A stretch of DNA of 64,000 nucleotides from Nitrospinaceae bacterium. GTDB taxonomy: Bacteria > Nitrospinota > Nitrospinia > Nitrospinales > Nitrospinaceae. The first letter of the stretch is position 1, and the number at the start of each line of letters is the position of its first letter. This document shows positions 43,462 to 52,993 of the stretch, one piece after another. The position numbers and the translations under genes are program-made. The stretch lies in contig JAJDBF010000010.1 of the NCBI GenBank assembly GCA_029261535.1, positions 101,017 to 165,016 on the forward strand. Reading direction: 5' to 3'. Under the pieces are notes generated by a model. That model was not told where the DNA came from and did not search any database. It saw only the letters and a list, made by a program, of their open reading frames with translations.

Positions 43462-44418
43462 TTAAATGGATGCCTGTGATGCGGTTTTTTTGGCCAATAC
43501 TTCTTTGACCGTAGCCGCAATATGAGACGCGGACAGCCCATATTTTTCAAATAACTGATCCTGCGACCCGGTTTCGGCAAAAGTGTCCTCAACACCAACC
43601 TTGCGAAATGGCACCATAATGTCCTGGTTTGCCAGTGAATCCAGCACAGCATCCCCCAGACCACCGAACACATTATGATCTTCTGCTGTGATCACCGCTC
43701 CGGTTTTCCTGGCTTGATTTGCCACCAGCTCATTATCCAAAGGTTTGATGGTGGAAATATTAACCACACTCACGTCAATATTTTCGGCTTTTAACAGTTC
43801 CGCCGCCGCCAGTGATTCCTGCACCATGACTCCCGTAGCAATGATTACGGCATCTGATCCTTCGCGCAAAACACTGCCTTTGCCAATTTCAAACTTGTAA
43901 CTGGAGTCGTACAGTCCTTTTACCTTGGACCGTCCCAGCCTGAAATAAACCGGTCCGTTGTGATTGATCAGCGTTTTAGTCGCCTGATACGCTTCCTCAT
44001 AATCCGCCGGTTGAATCACCGTCAAATTGGGCATGGCCCGCGTGTAGGCAAGATCCACGATCATCTGAGCCGTCGGTCCATCTGGTCCTACAGCTATCCC
44101 GGTATGGGTCCCTACCAGTTTCACATTGGTGTTGGAATAAGCCACGCTGACCAGAATCTGGTCCATGGTGCGCCCTAGCAGAAAGCAGGCAAAACTGGTG
44201 GCGAAGGCCACCTTTCCTGCCGTCGCCAAACCTGCGGCGGTACAAACCATATCGCCTTCACTGATCCCCATGTTAAAAAAGCGGTCAGGAAATTTATCCC
44301 CGAATTTTTTGGACCGGGTGCTGTCACTGACCCCGGCATCCAGCACCACTACTTTGGGATTGTCACCGAAGTCCTGTAAGGCCGCGCCGTAACCGTCCCG
44401 GGTTGCTCCGTCTTTCAT
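43462..44418 (-). CDS. Transketolase, C-terminal subunit
   Basis: 318 aa. Pyrimidine-binding and C-terminal domains of a split transketolase: GLATAGKVAFATSFACFLLGR, TGIAVGPDGPTAQMIVDLAY and VITAEDHNVFGGLGDAVLD. It pairs with the N-terminal subunit directly upstream (4-base ATGA overlap) to move two-carbon units between sugar phosphates in the pentose-phosphate or Calvin cycle. Two-gene transketolases are common in archaea and several deep or anaerobic bacterial groups. Ends with a short helical tail (EVLAKKTASQ). Confidence 0.94.
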   Translation of the reverse strand: MKDGATRDGYGAALQDFGDNPKVVVLDAGVSDSTRSKKFGDKFPDRFFNMGISEGDMVCTAAGLATAGKVAFATSFACFLLGRTMDQILVSVAYSNTNVKLVGTHTGIAVGPDGPTAQMIVDLAYTRAMPNLTVIQPADYEEAYQATKTLINHNGPVYFRLGRSKVKGLYDSSYKFEIGKGSVLREGSDAVIIATGVMVQESLAAAELLKAENIDVSVVNISTIKPLDNELVANQARKTGAVITAEDHNVFGGLGDAVLDSLANQDIMVPFRKVGVEDTFAETGSQDQLFEKYGLSASHIAATVKEVLAKKTASQASI

Positions 44419-45242
44419 TCCAACTCCTTAAGTGCACGTTCCAGATCTTCGTCTCCCGGCGCCACTCCGTGCCAGGCTGTTTTACCTTCCATGAAACTGA
44501 CCCCTTTACCCTTTACCGTATCGGCAATGATGACACGCGGTCGGGTTTTATCCAGCGGACGCTTCAAGGCACCCATGACTTCTGTCATATTGTGCCCGTC
44601 AATCCGGATCACTTCCCAACCAAACGCAGACCATTTGTCCTCCAGTGGCTCTAGGTCTTTTAGGTCCTTTGTAATATTGTCCTGGGCGACTTTGTTAAAG
44701 TCGACGATTGCAATGAGGTTGTTTGTTTTGAATTTCTGGGCAGACATCGCGGCTTCCCAAATCTGGCCCTCCTGCAGTTCACCATCGCCAAGGAGTGTGT
44801 ATACCTTGAAATCCAACCCATCCAGTCGGGCCGACAGAGCGATGCCATGCGCCACACTCAAGCCCTGCCCCAGACTTCCAGTCGCGATTTCAACCCCGGG
44901 TGTTTTCGGATGGGGATGACCGGACAGGTTGCGCTTGCTGTTAATTTTTCTATAGCCGACAAGGTCTTCCTGCGGGAAAAATCCGGCACGCGCCAGAACC
45001 GTGTATAAAAGCCCGGTGGCATGTCCTTTACTCAAGACAAAACGGTCCCGTGCCGGGTCCTTCGGGTTACTGGCATCAAACTGCATAATCCCGCCAAAAT
45101 ACAGGGCCGTGAGGATATCCGCACCCGACAGGCTTCCGCCAGGATGGCCTGATCCCGCATCGTGAATGATCTGCAGGCTCTGGCGCCTGACTTCTTTTGC
45201 CTCCTGTTCCAAGGAGGCGATATCGTCTGTGCAAACCGTCAT
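44415..45242 (-). CDS. Transketolase, N-terminal subunit
   Basis: 275 aa thiamine-diphosphate-binding half of the split enzyme. GHPGGSLSGADILTALYFG near the start, GSLGQGLSVAHGIALSARL, and the TPP/Mg motif LLGDGELQEGQIWEAAMSA with IVDFN. AGGAG lies 8 bases before the ATG at 45242. Translationally coupled to the C-terminal subunit. The response-regulator gene upstream is on the same strand with a 122-bp gap and may share the transcript. Confidence 0.95.
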   Translation of the reverse strand: MTVCTDDIASLEQEAKEVRRQSLQIIHDAGSGHPGGSLSGADILTALYFGGIMQFDASNPKDPARDRFVLSKGHATGLLYTVLARAGFFPQEDLVGYRKINSKRNLSGHPHPKTPGVEIATGSLGQGLSVAHGIALSARLDGLDFKVYTLLGDGELQEGQIWEAAMSAQKFKTNNLIAIVDFNKVAQDNITKDLKDLEPLEDKWSAFGWEVIRIDGHNMTEVMGALKRPLDKTRPRVIIADTVKGKGVSFMEGKTAWHGVAPGDEDLERALKELE

Positions 45243-45364
45243 TTTCTTCTCCTGTTAACGGCAAAAACCGTGAGGGGCTAAGCTTAAGACAATTGAAAAA
45301 ATATTAACAGGAAATTTTTAGGAAAATCTTCCAGGGCAGGGATTTTTTCGCAGAAAAGCTGGCT

Positions 45365-46027
45365 TTAAGAATTCAAGATCGGGTCGCCATTCTGGGTCAG
45401 GAACTCATTACAGCGGACCAGCACTTCCTGAATATTCACCGGCTTTTTAAGAAAACCATCTCCGCCAGCTTCATCCACTTCTTCAAGCGTGTATTGCAAG
45501 CTGGCAGAAATAACCAGAATACGAGTGTTCTGGGTTCGGGGATTGCTTTTCAGGTGACGACATACTTCGAGGCCATTCAAGCCAGGGAGGTTAATATCCA
45601 ATAAAATAATGCTGGGCCTAAATTCTGCCGCTTTTAACCCGGCATCCAACCCATCATAGGCCACCTCAACCTGAAACTCGTTCTTCTCAAAATACCGTTT
45701 AATCAGTTGAGTAAATTTTTTCTCATCGTCCACAATCAACACCTTGCGAACAGATTTCTCGATCTCTTCTTTTTTTAGGATTTCCTGTATCATAGCGATT
45801 TTATACCCACTCTTTTGCAAGGAATAAACACGTTTACAACGATCCCTCACCCAGGCTGGATAGTAACCGACAATACCCTTACCTCCGGGATGGGCAACTT
45901 TGATAGGGTCAGGAAAAAACTGATACTTCTTTTGCCACAGCCACAATGTTTTGCGAGTGACTGGCACCACATCCAGAATGTCTGCGGCCGTTATCTTTTC
46001 AAAATCAAGGTTCTTTTTAGTTGCCAT
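45365..46027 (-). CDS. Response regulator with N-terminal MerR-like HTH and C-terminal receiver
   Basis: 220 aa from the ATG at 46027, chosen because GGAGGT stands 5 bases upstream (the frame is open to 46084). Residues about 10-90 form a helix-turn-helix of the MerR/HTH-17 type (AADILDVVPVTRKTLWLWQKK, then YYPAWVRDRCKRVYSLQKSG). Residues about 97-215 are a receiver domain: RKVLIVDDEKK with the acidic pair, phospho-acceptor Asp in ILLDINLPGLNGLEV, Ser/Thr in LVISAS and Lys in FLKKPVN. DNA-binding first and receiver last is the reverse of the usual order. No kinase is adjacent. It is divergent from the efflux operon, which it may control. Confidence 0.88.
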   Translation of the reverse strand: MATKKNLDFEKITAADILDVVPVTRKTLWLWQKKYQFFPDPIKVAHPGGKGIVGYYPAWVRDRCKRVYSLQKSGYKIAMIQEILKKEEIEKSVRKVLIVDDEKKFTQLIKRYFEKNEFQVEVAYDGLDAGLKAAEFRPSIILLDINLPGLNGLEVCRHLKSNPRTQNTRILVISASLQYTLEEVDEAGGDGFLKKPVNIQEVLVRCNEFLTQNGDPILNS

Positions 46028-46089
46028 AAATACCTCCGAGGCGGAAACACTTGCCATCCACAACCACCTGCGGTCTGCTTTCAAGTTAT

Positions 46090-46106
46090 TTTACATTCAA
46101 TGTAAA
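46090..46106. promoter_or_regulatory. Palindromic operator candidate
   Basis: TTTACATT and AATGTAAA are perfect 8-base arms around a single C, 63 bp upstream of the response-regulator start, in the 296-bp space shared with the efflux operon. It directly overlaps the proposed -10 region of the regulator, so autoregulation by repression is plausible. Binding is not proven. Confidence 0.5.
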
Positions 46107-46132
46107 TTAACAGGTTGACAGAGCAGAATCAA
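46104..46132 (-). promoter_or_regulatory. Candidate promoter of the response-regulator gene
   Basis: Reading leftward, TTGATT (46132-46127) and TAATTT (46109-46104) are separated by 17 bases. The start would fall inside or next to the palindrome at 46090-46106. Moderate consensus match only. Confidence 0.35.
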
Positions 46133-46323
46133 ATCGAATTCCGTTAAAATTTCATAACTCCTTTGAAAACAATGCTATTCTTTAAGCCTCAACTAACTTC
46201 CATGGTATTTTCATCTTTATTTAAACAAATTTGTTGTTTTTTAATTATTTTATTATTCTTTTCTCTAACTCATTCGACTATAATTACTTTATAAATCAAA
46301 ACCTTAATACCCACGGAGTTCTC

Positions 46324-48111
46324 ATGCGCCCGCATTTTGGGTTGTTCAGACCGGTTTCGTTGTGCTCAGGACTGGTATTACTGTTGGTGGTTTCCAGTGC
46401 CGGGGCAACGTCTATTTCCCTGCGCGAAGCCGGTAAGCCAAGTTATGACGCGTCCTCAAGTCAGTTGGCCCCATCAGACAGATCATCCAATCAAAAGAAG
46501 CCATCGCCCTCCCCTGCCTTGCAATCTTTACGAGCGGAGAATCAGATAGCAGACGATTCAATAATTGCCCATTCAAAACAGGCCGAGGCCATCACCTCCC
46601 CTCCCGATGTGCCCTCTTCCAATGAACGGCTCATTGGATTGCGCAATGTTCTGAGCATTACCCTGCAAAACAATGTTGCCATTGCTGTCCAGGAATATCA
46701 GACCGGTATTCGTCACCAGGAAATCACCGGGCAGGACGCGTCCTTCGACCCCTCTATAGTGATTGAAGGCCGCGCCAGCGAAAGTGAATCCCAAGTGGCT
46801 TCCGCATTTGCGGCACCGGATGTCAGTAACACGGAACGACAGAACTGGAAACTCGGTTTGTCCCAGAAGCTGATCACCGGAACCCAGTACGAACTCAATT
46901 ACACCGGCTTCCGCGATGAAACCAATTCTGCATTTGCCGGGCTGAATCCTCAATACACATCCCGGGTCGAGGTCAATATCACGCACCCCCTGTTAAAAAA
47001 TTTCGGGATCAGCACCAATAAAAAGGATATTTTTATCGCACAGAATAACCTTGATATCTCCGAGTTTGAATTCCAGTCGAGAGTGATTGACATCATCACC
47101 AATGCTGAAAATACTTACTGGGATCTGGTCTTCACACGGGAAGACCTGAAAGTAAAAGAGCAATCGGTTACAAGAGCACTGGACCTGGAACGTCGGGTGC
47201 GGGCGCAGGTCAAGGTGGGAACGTTAGCCCCAATAGAAATATTGCAGGCCCAGTCCGAAGTGGCTTCCCGCGAGGAGGGCGTTCTTCTGGCACAGAAAGC
47301 CATCGCCGATACCGAGGATCAGTTGAAAAATATCATGAACATCAACTTTGACTCGCCGGAAGGCTTGAAGACATTTAAACCCCTGGACCCAGCGGACTTT
47401 CAGGTTGGAAAAAAAATCATCCTGAATGAAGCGATCACCGAGGCACTTGAAAGTCGACCGGATTTTCTTGTGCGCAAAAAAGAACTGGCGAGCCAGGACA
47501 TCACGGTAAAGTTCAACGAGAACCAGCTATACCCATCCCTCGATCTGGTCGGCACTTTTGGGCTCAATGGCCTGAGTGGAACAGCCGCCCCCTTGCAGGG
47601 GTTTGGTGGTGGCGGAGTTGCCACCAGTCGTTTCGGCGGGAATTATGGTGAGAGTCTCGATGACGCTTTCTCTGGCAATTTCAAGAGCTGGGAAGTGGGG
47701 TTGTTACTCAGCTACCCGATTGGAAACAGGGCCGCCAAAAGCCGCCTCACCGCTTCCCGGCTTCAGGCTTCGCAACGGCTACTTGAAATAAAGGATCTGG
47801 AAAAATCTATCGTTGTTGAAGTCAGGCAAGCCTCGCGGCAGATCGTCACCGACATTAAGCGCGTGCATTCAGCTCGGGTTGCGCGTCGATTAGCCCAGGA
47901 AAAACTGGTCGCTGAAGAAAAGAAATTCGCCGTGGGCCTGTCCACCAGTTTTAAAGTTCTTGAATTTCAAACCGACCTGGCGGAGCAGGAGAGCCGCGAA
48001 CTCAAAGCTATCATCGACTACAAAAAATCACTCAGCAATTTCAAAAAAGTGAAAGCCTCCACTCTGTCTGCGCATAACATCAGCCTGGACAGCCGCATGA
48101 AAAGAAAATGA
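46324..48111 (+). CDS. TolC-family outer-membrane efflux channel
   Basis: 595 aa from the ATG at 46324 (GGAG just upstream; a longer frame from 46231 has no signal). A signal peptide (about residues 1-30) and a polar low-complexity linker (30-100) precede two OEP repeats of long helices and outer-membrane strands. A strand has LNYTGFRDE, the helices ITNAENTYWDLVFTREDLKV and VGTLAPIEILQAQSEV in the first repeat and an equivalent KFAVGLSTSFKVLEFQTDLA in the second. A glycine-rich loop (GFGGGGVATSRFGG) is inserted near residue 430. It forms the outer-membrane duct for the MacA/MacB-like genes that follow, overlapping the next gene by 4 bases. Confidence 0.9.
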   Translation: MRPHFGLFRPVSLCSGLVLLLVVSSAGATSISLREAGKPSYDASSSQLAPSDRSSNQKKPSPSPALQSLRAENQIADDSIIAHSKQAEAITSPPDVPSSNERLIGLRNVLSITLQNNVAIAVQEYQTGIRHQEITGQDASFDPSIVIEGRASESESQVASAFAAPDVSNTERQNWKLGLSQKLITGTQYELNYTGFRDETNSAFAGLNPQYTSRVEVNITHPLLKNFGISTNKKDIFIAQNNLDISEFEFQSRVIDIITNAENTYWDLVFTREDLKVKEQSVTRALDLERRVRAQVKVGTLAPIEILQAQSEVASREEGVLLAQKAIADTEDQLKNIMNINFDSPEGLKTFKPLDPADFQVGKKIILNEAITEALESRPDFLVRKKELASQDITVKFNENQLYPSLDLVGTFGLNGLSGTAAPLQGFGGGGVATSRFGGNYGESLDDAFSGNFKSWEVGLLLSYPIGNRAAKSRLTASRLQASQRLLEIKDLEKSIVVEVRQASRQIVTDIKRVHSARVARRLAQEKLVAEEKKFAVGLSTSFKVLEFQTDLAEQESRELKAIIDYKKSLSNFKKVKASTLSAHNISLDSRMKRK

Positions 48112-49442
48112 AAAAGAAGCTCTGGGTCGGATTACTGTTTCTTCTGATCGCCGCCTCAGCTCTGTTACTTCTCAGCCAGGAAGGTGATCCCGACGCACCG
48201 CCGGATATTCCCTTCAAAACCACTCCCGTAACATTTGGAACCCTGCAAGTAAAAATCACCGCCACCGGCATCGTCGAGCCCAACTTTGAAGTCGAGGTCA
48301 AATCGAAAGCCAGCGGCGAAGTGCTGGAATTCCCCTTTGAAGAAGGCGACTCGATCAAGCAGGATCAGTTGTTACTTCGTCTCGACAAATCTGACGAAGA
48401 CCGCAATGTTGCAAGAGCGCAAGCCGAACTCGACAGTGCCCTGGCAAAACTCAAGAAAGCAGAAATCTCCCTGCTTCTCCAGAAATCCAAATATAAAACA
48501 GATCTGGCAACCGCCGAATCGCGTGTTGAAGAATCGATCGCCAATCTGAAAGAAACCAAAGACAAACTCAAACGACAGCGTGACCTGTTTGAAGAAAAAA
48601 TCGTTGCGCAGGAGTCACTGGATATTGCTGAGACATCCTATAAAGTCAACCAGGAATCGCTCATTCAGGCACGCGCCCTCTTGCGCGTCTCCAAAGATTC
48701 GGTGCACGATATCACGGTAAAAGAAAATGAAATCGAACTGGCACAGGCCGATGTCACCAAGGCAGAAATTACCTTTGATGAAGCGAAGGAGCGTTTGTCG
48801 GAAACCGAAATATACGCACCCATTTCGGGAACACTGATTGAAAAACTGGTCGAACAGGGACAGATCATTTCATCGGGTATTTCCAACGTGTCCGGCGGAA
48901 CCCCTCTGTCAAAAGTGGCGGATTTGAGTCGGCTATTCATCATCGCCGATGTGGACGAAACTGATATCGGTGTGGTTCGCGTCGGGCATCCCGTTGCTAT
49001 TACAACCGATGCATTCGCTTTAAAATCCTTCAAGGGCCGGGTGACCCGCATCGCGCCCAAGGGAGTTGTGGAAAACAGCATCACTATTTTCAAAGTGAAG
49101 ATCGAAATCCTGGGCAAGGGACGAAAAATATTGAAACCCATGATGTCTGCCAATGTGGACATCATCTCCCGTGAACTGAAAGACACTCTGTACCTGCCGC
49201 GCGAGGCGGTTAAAGAAAAGGACGGCAAGTCATACGCCGCCATTCTTGTCGCCGGATTACCCAAGGAAGTGACCGTTGAAACCGGCATCCTCAACCCCAT
49301 TCATATTGAAATAAAAAAAGGCCTCTCAAAGAATCAGGAAGTGCTGGTCGGAGACTGGGAAAAATTACTTGAGGAGTATGAGAAAAACTCCGGTAAAATG
49401 TCTACTATGAAGCGCATCCTGTTCATCCTGTCACGAAAATAA
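48108..49442 (+). CDS. Periplasmic adaptor (MacA/HlyD-type)
   Basis: 444 aa with an N-terminal membrane anchor (KKKLWVGLLFLLIAASALLL). The order is lipoyl half-motif (VTFGTLQVKITATGIVEPN), a very long coiled coil (about residues 95-235, with SALAKLKKAEISLLLQKSKY and RVEESIANLKETKDKLK), the second lipoyl half (IYAPISGTLIEKLVEQGQ), then beta-barrel and membrane-proximal domains. Joins the MacB-type transporter to TolC. The TolC/adaptor/ATPase/permease order with short or overlapping junctions shows one operon. Confidence 0.92.
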   Translation: MKKKLWVGLLFLLIAASALLLLSQEGDPDAPPDIPFKTTPVTFGTLQVKITATGIVEPNFEVEVKSKASGEVLEFPFEEGDSIKQDQLLLRLDKSDEDRNVARAQAELDSALAKLKKAEISLLLQKSKYKTDLATAESRVEESIANLKETKDKLKRQRDLFEEKIVAQESLDIAETSYKVNQESLIQARALLRVSKDSVHDITVKENEIELAQADVTKAEITFDEAKERLSETEIYAPISGTLIEKLVEQGQIISSGISNVSGGTPLSKVADLSRLFIIADVDETDIGVVRVGHPVAITTDAFALKSFKGRVTRIAPKGVVENSITIFKVKIEILGKGRKILKPMMSANVDIISRELKDTLYLPREAVKEKDGKSYAAILVAGLPKEVTVETGILNPIHIEIKKGLSKNQEVLVGDWEKLLEEYEKNSGKMSTMKRILFILSRK

Positions 49443-49448
49443 TTCCTC

Positions 49449-50147
49449 ATGATCGAGGCCAAGGGACTTTCCAAAAGCTATCAGCTCGGCAACCAGCATG
49501 TGGTTGCATTGGCCAACGCAAGCTTCCGCATTCAGGAGGGGGAGTGGGTCGCCATCATGGGTCAGTCGGGAAGTGGCAAATCCACCCTGATGAACCTGCT
49601 CGGCTGTCTCGACCAGCCTACCGAGGGAACCTACCTGCTCGACGATATTGACGTTAAAACTCTCGATGCCGATGCGCTGGCGGAAGTACGCAATGGCAAA
49701 ATCGGATTTGTCTTCCAGAGTTTTAATTTACTGGCCCGGTCGTCCGCCCTGGAAAATGTAGAATTGCCTTTGCTTTATGGTCGCGTTCCGGATTCGCGTG
49801 CCAAGGCCCTTAAAACGCTGGAGCGGGTTGGCCTGGGAAACCGTGCGCGTCACAAACCCAATGAACTGTCCGGCGGTGAGCGTCAGCGTGTTGCCATTGC
49901 AAGAGCCCTGGTCAACAACCCTTCCATTATTCTGGCGGATGAGCCGACCGGGAATCTGGATTCCAAAACCGGCGAGGAGATCATGCAGATGTTCACCCGT
50001 CTGCATGCCGAAGGGGTGACGCTCATTCTGGTCACCCACGAAGCACAGGTCGCGCAATATGCGCACCGCATCATCACTTTGAAGGATGGCGGCATTATCA
50101 GCGACCAGCCCACCGCCCGTGCAGGGAAAGAGGTGACTGCATGCTGA
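49449..50147 (+). CDS. ABC transporter ATPase, MacB/LolD type
   Basis: 232 aa. Walker [10 protein letters not shown] (residues 39-47), Q-loop FVFQSFNLL, signature [15 protein letters not shown], Walker [13 protein letters not shown] and the H-loop VTHEAQVA. The TGNLDS block is typical of the MacB/LolD/FtsE group. It powers the tripartite system with the adjacent permease. It overlaps the permease start by 7 bases. Confidence 0.95.
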   Translation: MIEAKGLSKSYQLGNQHVVALANASFRIQEGEWVAIMGQSGSGKSTLMNLLGCLDQPTEGTYLLDDIDVKTLDADALAEVRNGKIGFVFQSFNLLARSSALENVELPLLYGRVPDSRAKALKTLERVGLGNRARHKPNELSGGERQRVAIARALVNNPSIILADEPTGNLDSKTGEEIMQMFTRLHAEGVTLILVTHEAQVAQYAHRIITLKDGGIISDQPTARAGKEVTAC

Positions 50148-51352
50148 TTTTTGACCTGTTCAAAATGGCCATCCGCAGTCTGATCGCCAATAAAATGCGC
50201 ACCTTCCTGACTGCACTTGGCATCATCATCGGCGTGGCATCGGTCATCTCCATGATTTCCATTGGTGAAGGGGCTCGCAGAGAAACCTTATCCACTATTT
50301 CCAAATTCGGGACCAATATCATATCGGTCCGGCCTGGCGAAAAAAAATCGCGCCATGTACGAAGTGGACAGGTGGAGACTTTGACTTTCGAGGATGCGAG
50401 AGCCATTGAAAAAAATATCAGCCTGATCACCGGCGTCGCCGCGCAAGTCTACAAAGGAGCCCAGGTCAAATTTGGTAACAAAAACAGTTCTTCCACCGTT
50501 CGCGGCACCGGCAGGGAATATGCCCGGCTGGCGAATTACACAATGGACCACGGCCGGTTTTTCAATATTCAGGAAGTGAACACCTCGCGCCGGGTCGCCG
50601 TCCTTGGAGCGACGGTTGTCAAAAACCTGTACGGCGGTACGGTTGAGCCGGTAGGTGAAACCATAAAAATTAACGGGTCCAATTATCTGGTCATTGGAAC
50701 GACGGTAGCCAAGGGAGCCCTCAGTTGGTTCGATCCGGATGACCAGATTTTCATCCCGGTGACCACCGCTCAAAAACGACAGTTCGGGCAAAAATATTTG
50801 CAAACGATCGATATTCAGGCTGAAAATATCGAGGATATAGAAACCATAAAAACTAATATTGAAGCGTTATTGCGCAGACGTCACAACATTCGCGATGACA
50901 AGGAAAATGATTTCCATGTACAAAATTCCGCCGAGTGGTTGAACAGCTGGGGCAATGCCGCAAAAACGTTCCAGTATCTGCTGGGCGGAATTGCCGCCAT
51001 TTCCCTGATGGTCGGCGGAATCGGCATCATGAACATCATGCTGGTGTCAGTGACCGAACGCACACGGGAAATTGGTATTCGAATCGCGATCGGAGCGCGC
51101 AAACGTGAAATCCGCAAACAATTTTTAATCGAATCGGTTGTGGTCAGCGTACTCGGCGGCAGTATCGGCATTCTCATCGGTCTCGGAATTTCCCGTATCG
51201 TCTCGAAGATGGGCGGATGGGAAACCATCGTCTCGCTCAATTCCATTTTGCTGGCGTTTGGTTTTTCCGTTGCCATCGGCGTATTTTTTGGTTTCTATCC
51301 GGCAAACAAGGCCGCCAATTTAAATCCCATAGATGCCCTGCGTTACGAATAG
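50141..51352 (+). CDS. ABC transporter permease, MacB type
   Basis: 403 aa. One N-terminal transmembrane helix ([20 protein letters not shown] near residue 20) is followed by a large periplasmic MacB-PCD domain (about 45-270) and three C-terminal helices (FtsX domain, with [22 protein letters not shown] near 300). ATPase and permease are separate here, unlike the fused enterobacterial MacB. Substrates of such pumps are macrolides, lipopeptides or protoheme; none can be deduced here. Last gene of the operon, followed by the hairpins at 51428-51463. Confidence 0.94.
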   Translation: MLIFDLFKMAIRSLIANKMRTFLTALGIIIGVASVISMISIGEGARRETLSTISKFGTNIISVRPGEKKSRHVRSGQVETLTFEDARAIEKNISLITGVAAQVYKGAQVKFGNKNSSSTVRGTGREYARLANYTMDHGRFFNIQEVNTSRRVAVLGATVVKNLYGGTVEPVGETIKINGSNYLVIGTTVAKGALSWFDPDDQIFIPVTTAQKRQFGQKYLQTIDIQAENIEDIETIKTNIEALLRRRHNIRDDKENDFHVQNSAEWLNSWGNAAKTFQYLLGGIAAISLMVGGIGIMNIMLVSVTERTREIGIRIAIGARKREIRKQFLIESVVVSVLGGSIGILIGLGISRIVSKMGGWETIVSLNSILLAFGFSVAIGVFFGFYPANKAANLNPIDALRYE

Positions 51353-51427
51353 TCCCGCCCACCAACCGTAATGAACGACCCCGCCGCAAGAGGCTGGGGT
51401 ATCCGACAAGGACTGTCATTTTATATT

Positions 51428-51463
51428 CGTGGCAAGCCACGGGGAATTAAACCCACTGGTGGG
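51428..51463. terminator. Two small hairpins after the efflux operon
   Basis: CGTGGC/GCCACG (51428-51433 and 51436-51441) and CCCAC/GTGGG (51452-51456 and 51459-51463) are adjacent stems with 2-base loops, about 80 bp after the permease stop. No U tract follows, so factor-independent termination is not assured. Confidence 0.35.
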
Positions 51464-51523
51464 ATTAAAGGTCTGGTCCCTCCTTTGTATTATCCTGCCA
51501 GTGTTTTATAATCGCTTACTCTT

Positions 51524-52993
51524 ATGCTAACAACGCGATCAACTCAAACACAAATCCTCCCTTCCTGGAAAAACTTCCTAAGCTTCAAAGAGGAGCACGC
51601 CCGACTCCCTGTGGTGGCGCAAAGGAAGGTAAAGGGACTGAGCCCTGCCCTTTTGTTTTCGAGGTTGTTCGATGACAAGGTCGGTGGCTTTCTGCTTGAG
51701 AGCGGTAAGGGGCCCAACAGCACCGCACGCTATTCATTTTTTGGCGACTCCAATGGGCACTGGCTTCAATTGGATGCAGATCATCCCGATTCCCTTGATG
51801 TATTGATTCAGAAAATCAACTTTGATCCCCAGAAAGAAGAGATTTCATACGTACGGCATTTCTGGGGTGGGTGGGTCGGATTCTTCGCTTATGAAACGGC
51901 TCGGTTGCTGGAGCCGGTCGCACTTGATAAAAAAAACCCCCATCAAATTCCAGACTTGTTTCTGGTAGAAACGGGAACCTTGCTGGTTTACGACCACGAA
52001 GAGGCAATCCTCAAGGTCATCCTTACTCTCCACACAGACTCTGCCTGTTTTGAAACCTATACAGCAACCGTGAATTGCCTTAGCAACTTGTGGCTGAGGC
52101 TGGATGAAATCCTTGATAACTCCACGCCACCAAAAATTCCTCAATCGCACGCCACCCAATATTCTATCCCGCCCGAATCACAAACCTCCCGCGCCGCTTA
52201 TTGTGAACGTGTTGAAAAAGCAAAATACTATATTGAGGAAGGGGATATTTATCAGGCTAACCTCGCACAAAAATTCGAGGTCCCATTTGACGGCAGTCCG
52301 TCGGAGCTATACCACAGTCTCAAAACTGTGAATCCCTCCCCTTTTGGCGGCCTCTTTTATTTGCCACAGGGAGCTCTTGTGAGTTCATCGCCGGAGCGTC
52401 TGGTGAAAATCGAAAATGGCTGGGTGGAAACTCGCCCGATCGCCGGAACCCGTCCGCGCGGGGATTCGGCAAAAGAAGACGGACGGTTATCGCAGGAATT
52501 GCTTCTCAATGAAAAGGAACGGGCCGAGCATCTCATGCTGGTTGATCTGGAGCGCAATGATCTGGGAAGATTGTGCGAGTACGGGACGGTTGAGGTTACC
52601 GACTTGATGAGTCGGGAGCAGTATTCGCACGTTCATCATATTGTGTCGAACATCCGCGGCAAGTTAAAGCAGGGGATTGGCCTTAGAGAAATTTTAACCG
52701 CCGTATTTCCCGGAGGCACTATCACCGGTTGTCCTAAAATCCGGTGCATGGAAATTATTGAAGAGCTGGAACCTGTGAGGCGCGGCCCTTATTGCGGCTC
52801 TCTCGGCTATATCGGCTATGGCCCCTATCTCGACCTGAATATTCTCATCCGCACCTTTTTACTAAAAGACGGTCTGGCCATTTTTCATGCAGGTGCCGGA
52901 ATTGTAGCCGACTCGGTCGCAGACGCGGAATATGAAGAGACGCTGTCCAAAGCCCTCGCCCTGTTTCAAGCCTTGAATTTAAAAACCTCATGA
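51524..52993 (+). CDS. pabB: Aminodeoxychorismate synthase component I
   Basis: 489 aa chorismate-utilising enzyme. The C-terminal catalytic domain shows YIEEGDIYQANLAQKF, SSPERLVKIENGWVETRPIAGTRPRG, LMLVDLERNDLGR and FPGGTITGCPKIRCMEIIEE. The product is called PabB rather than TrpE because the next gene (4-base overlap) is an aminodeoxychorismate-lyase-like class IV aminotransferase and no trp genes are present. It carries PIAGT where E. coli PabB has a nucleophilic lysine, as some PabB proteins and TrpE do, so the distinction rests on context. The amidotransferase PabA is not in the window. Confidence 0.87.
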   Translation: MLTTRSTQTQILPSWKNFLSFKEEHARLPVVAQRKVKGLSPALLFSRLFDDKVGGFLLESGKGPNSTARYSFFGDSNGHWLQLDADHPDSLDVLIQKINFDPQKEEISYVRHFWGGWVGFFAYETARLLEPVALDKKNPHQIPDLFLVETGTLLVYDHEEAILKVILTLHTDSACFETYTATVNCLSNLWLRLDEILDNSTPPKIPQSHATQYSIPPESQTSRAAYCERVEKAKYYIEEGDIYQANLAQKFEVPFDGSPSELYHSLKTVNPSPFGGLFYLPQGALVSSSPERLVKIENGWVETRPIAGTRPRGDSAKEDGRLSQELLLNEKERAEHLMLVDLERNDLGRLCEYGTVEVTDLMSREQYSHVHHIVSNIRGKLKQGIGLREILTAVFPGGTITGCPKIRCMEIIEELEPVRRGPYCGSLGYIGYGPYLDLNILIRTFLLKDGLAIFHAGAGIVADSVADAEYEETLSKALALFQALNLKTS

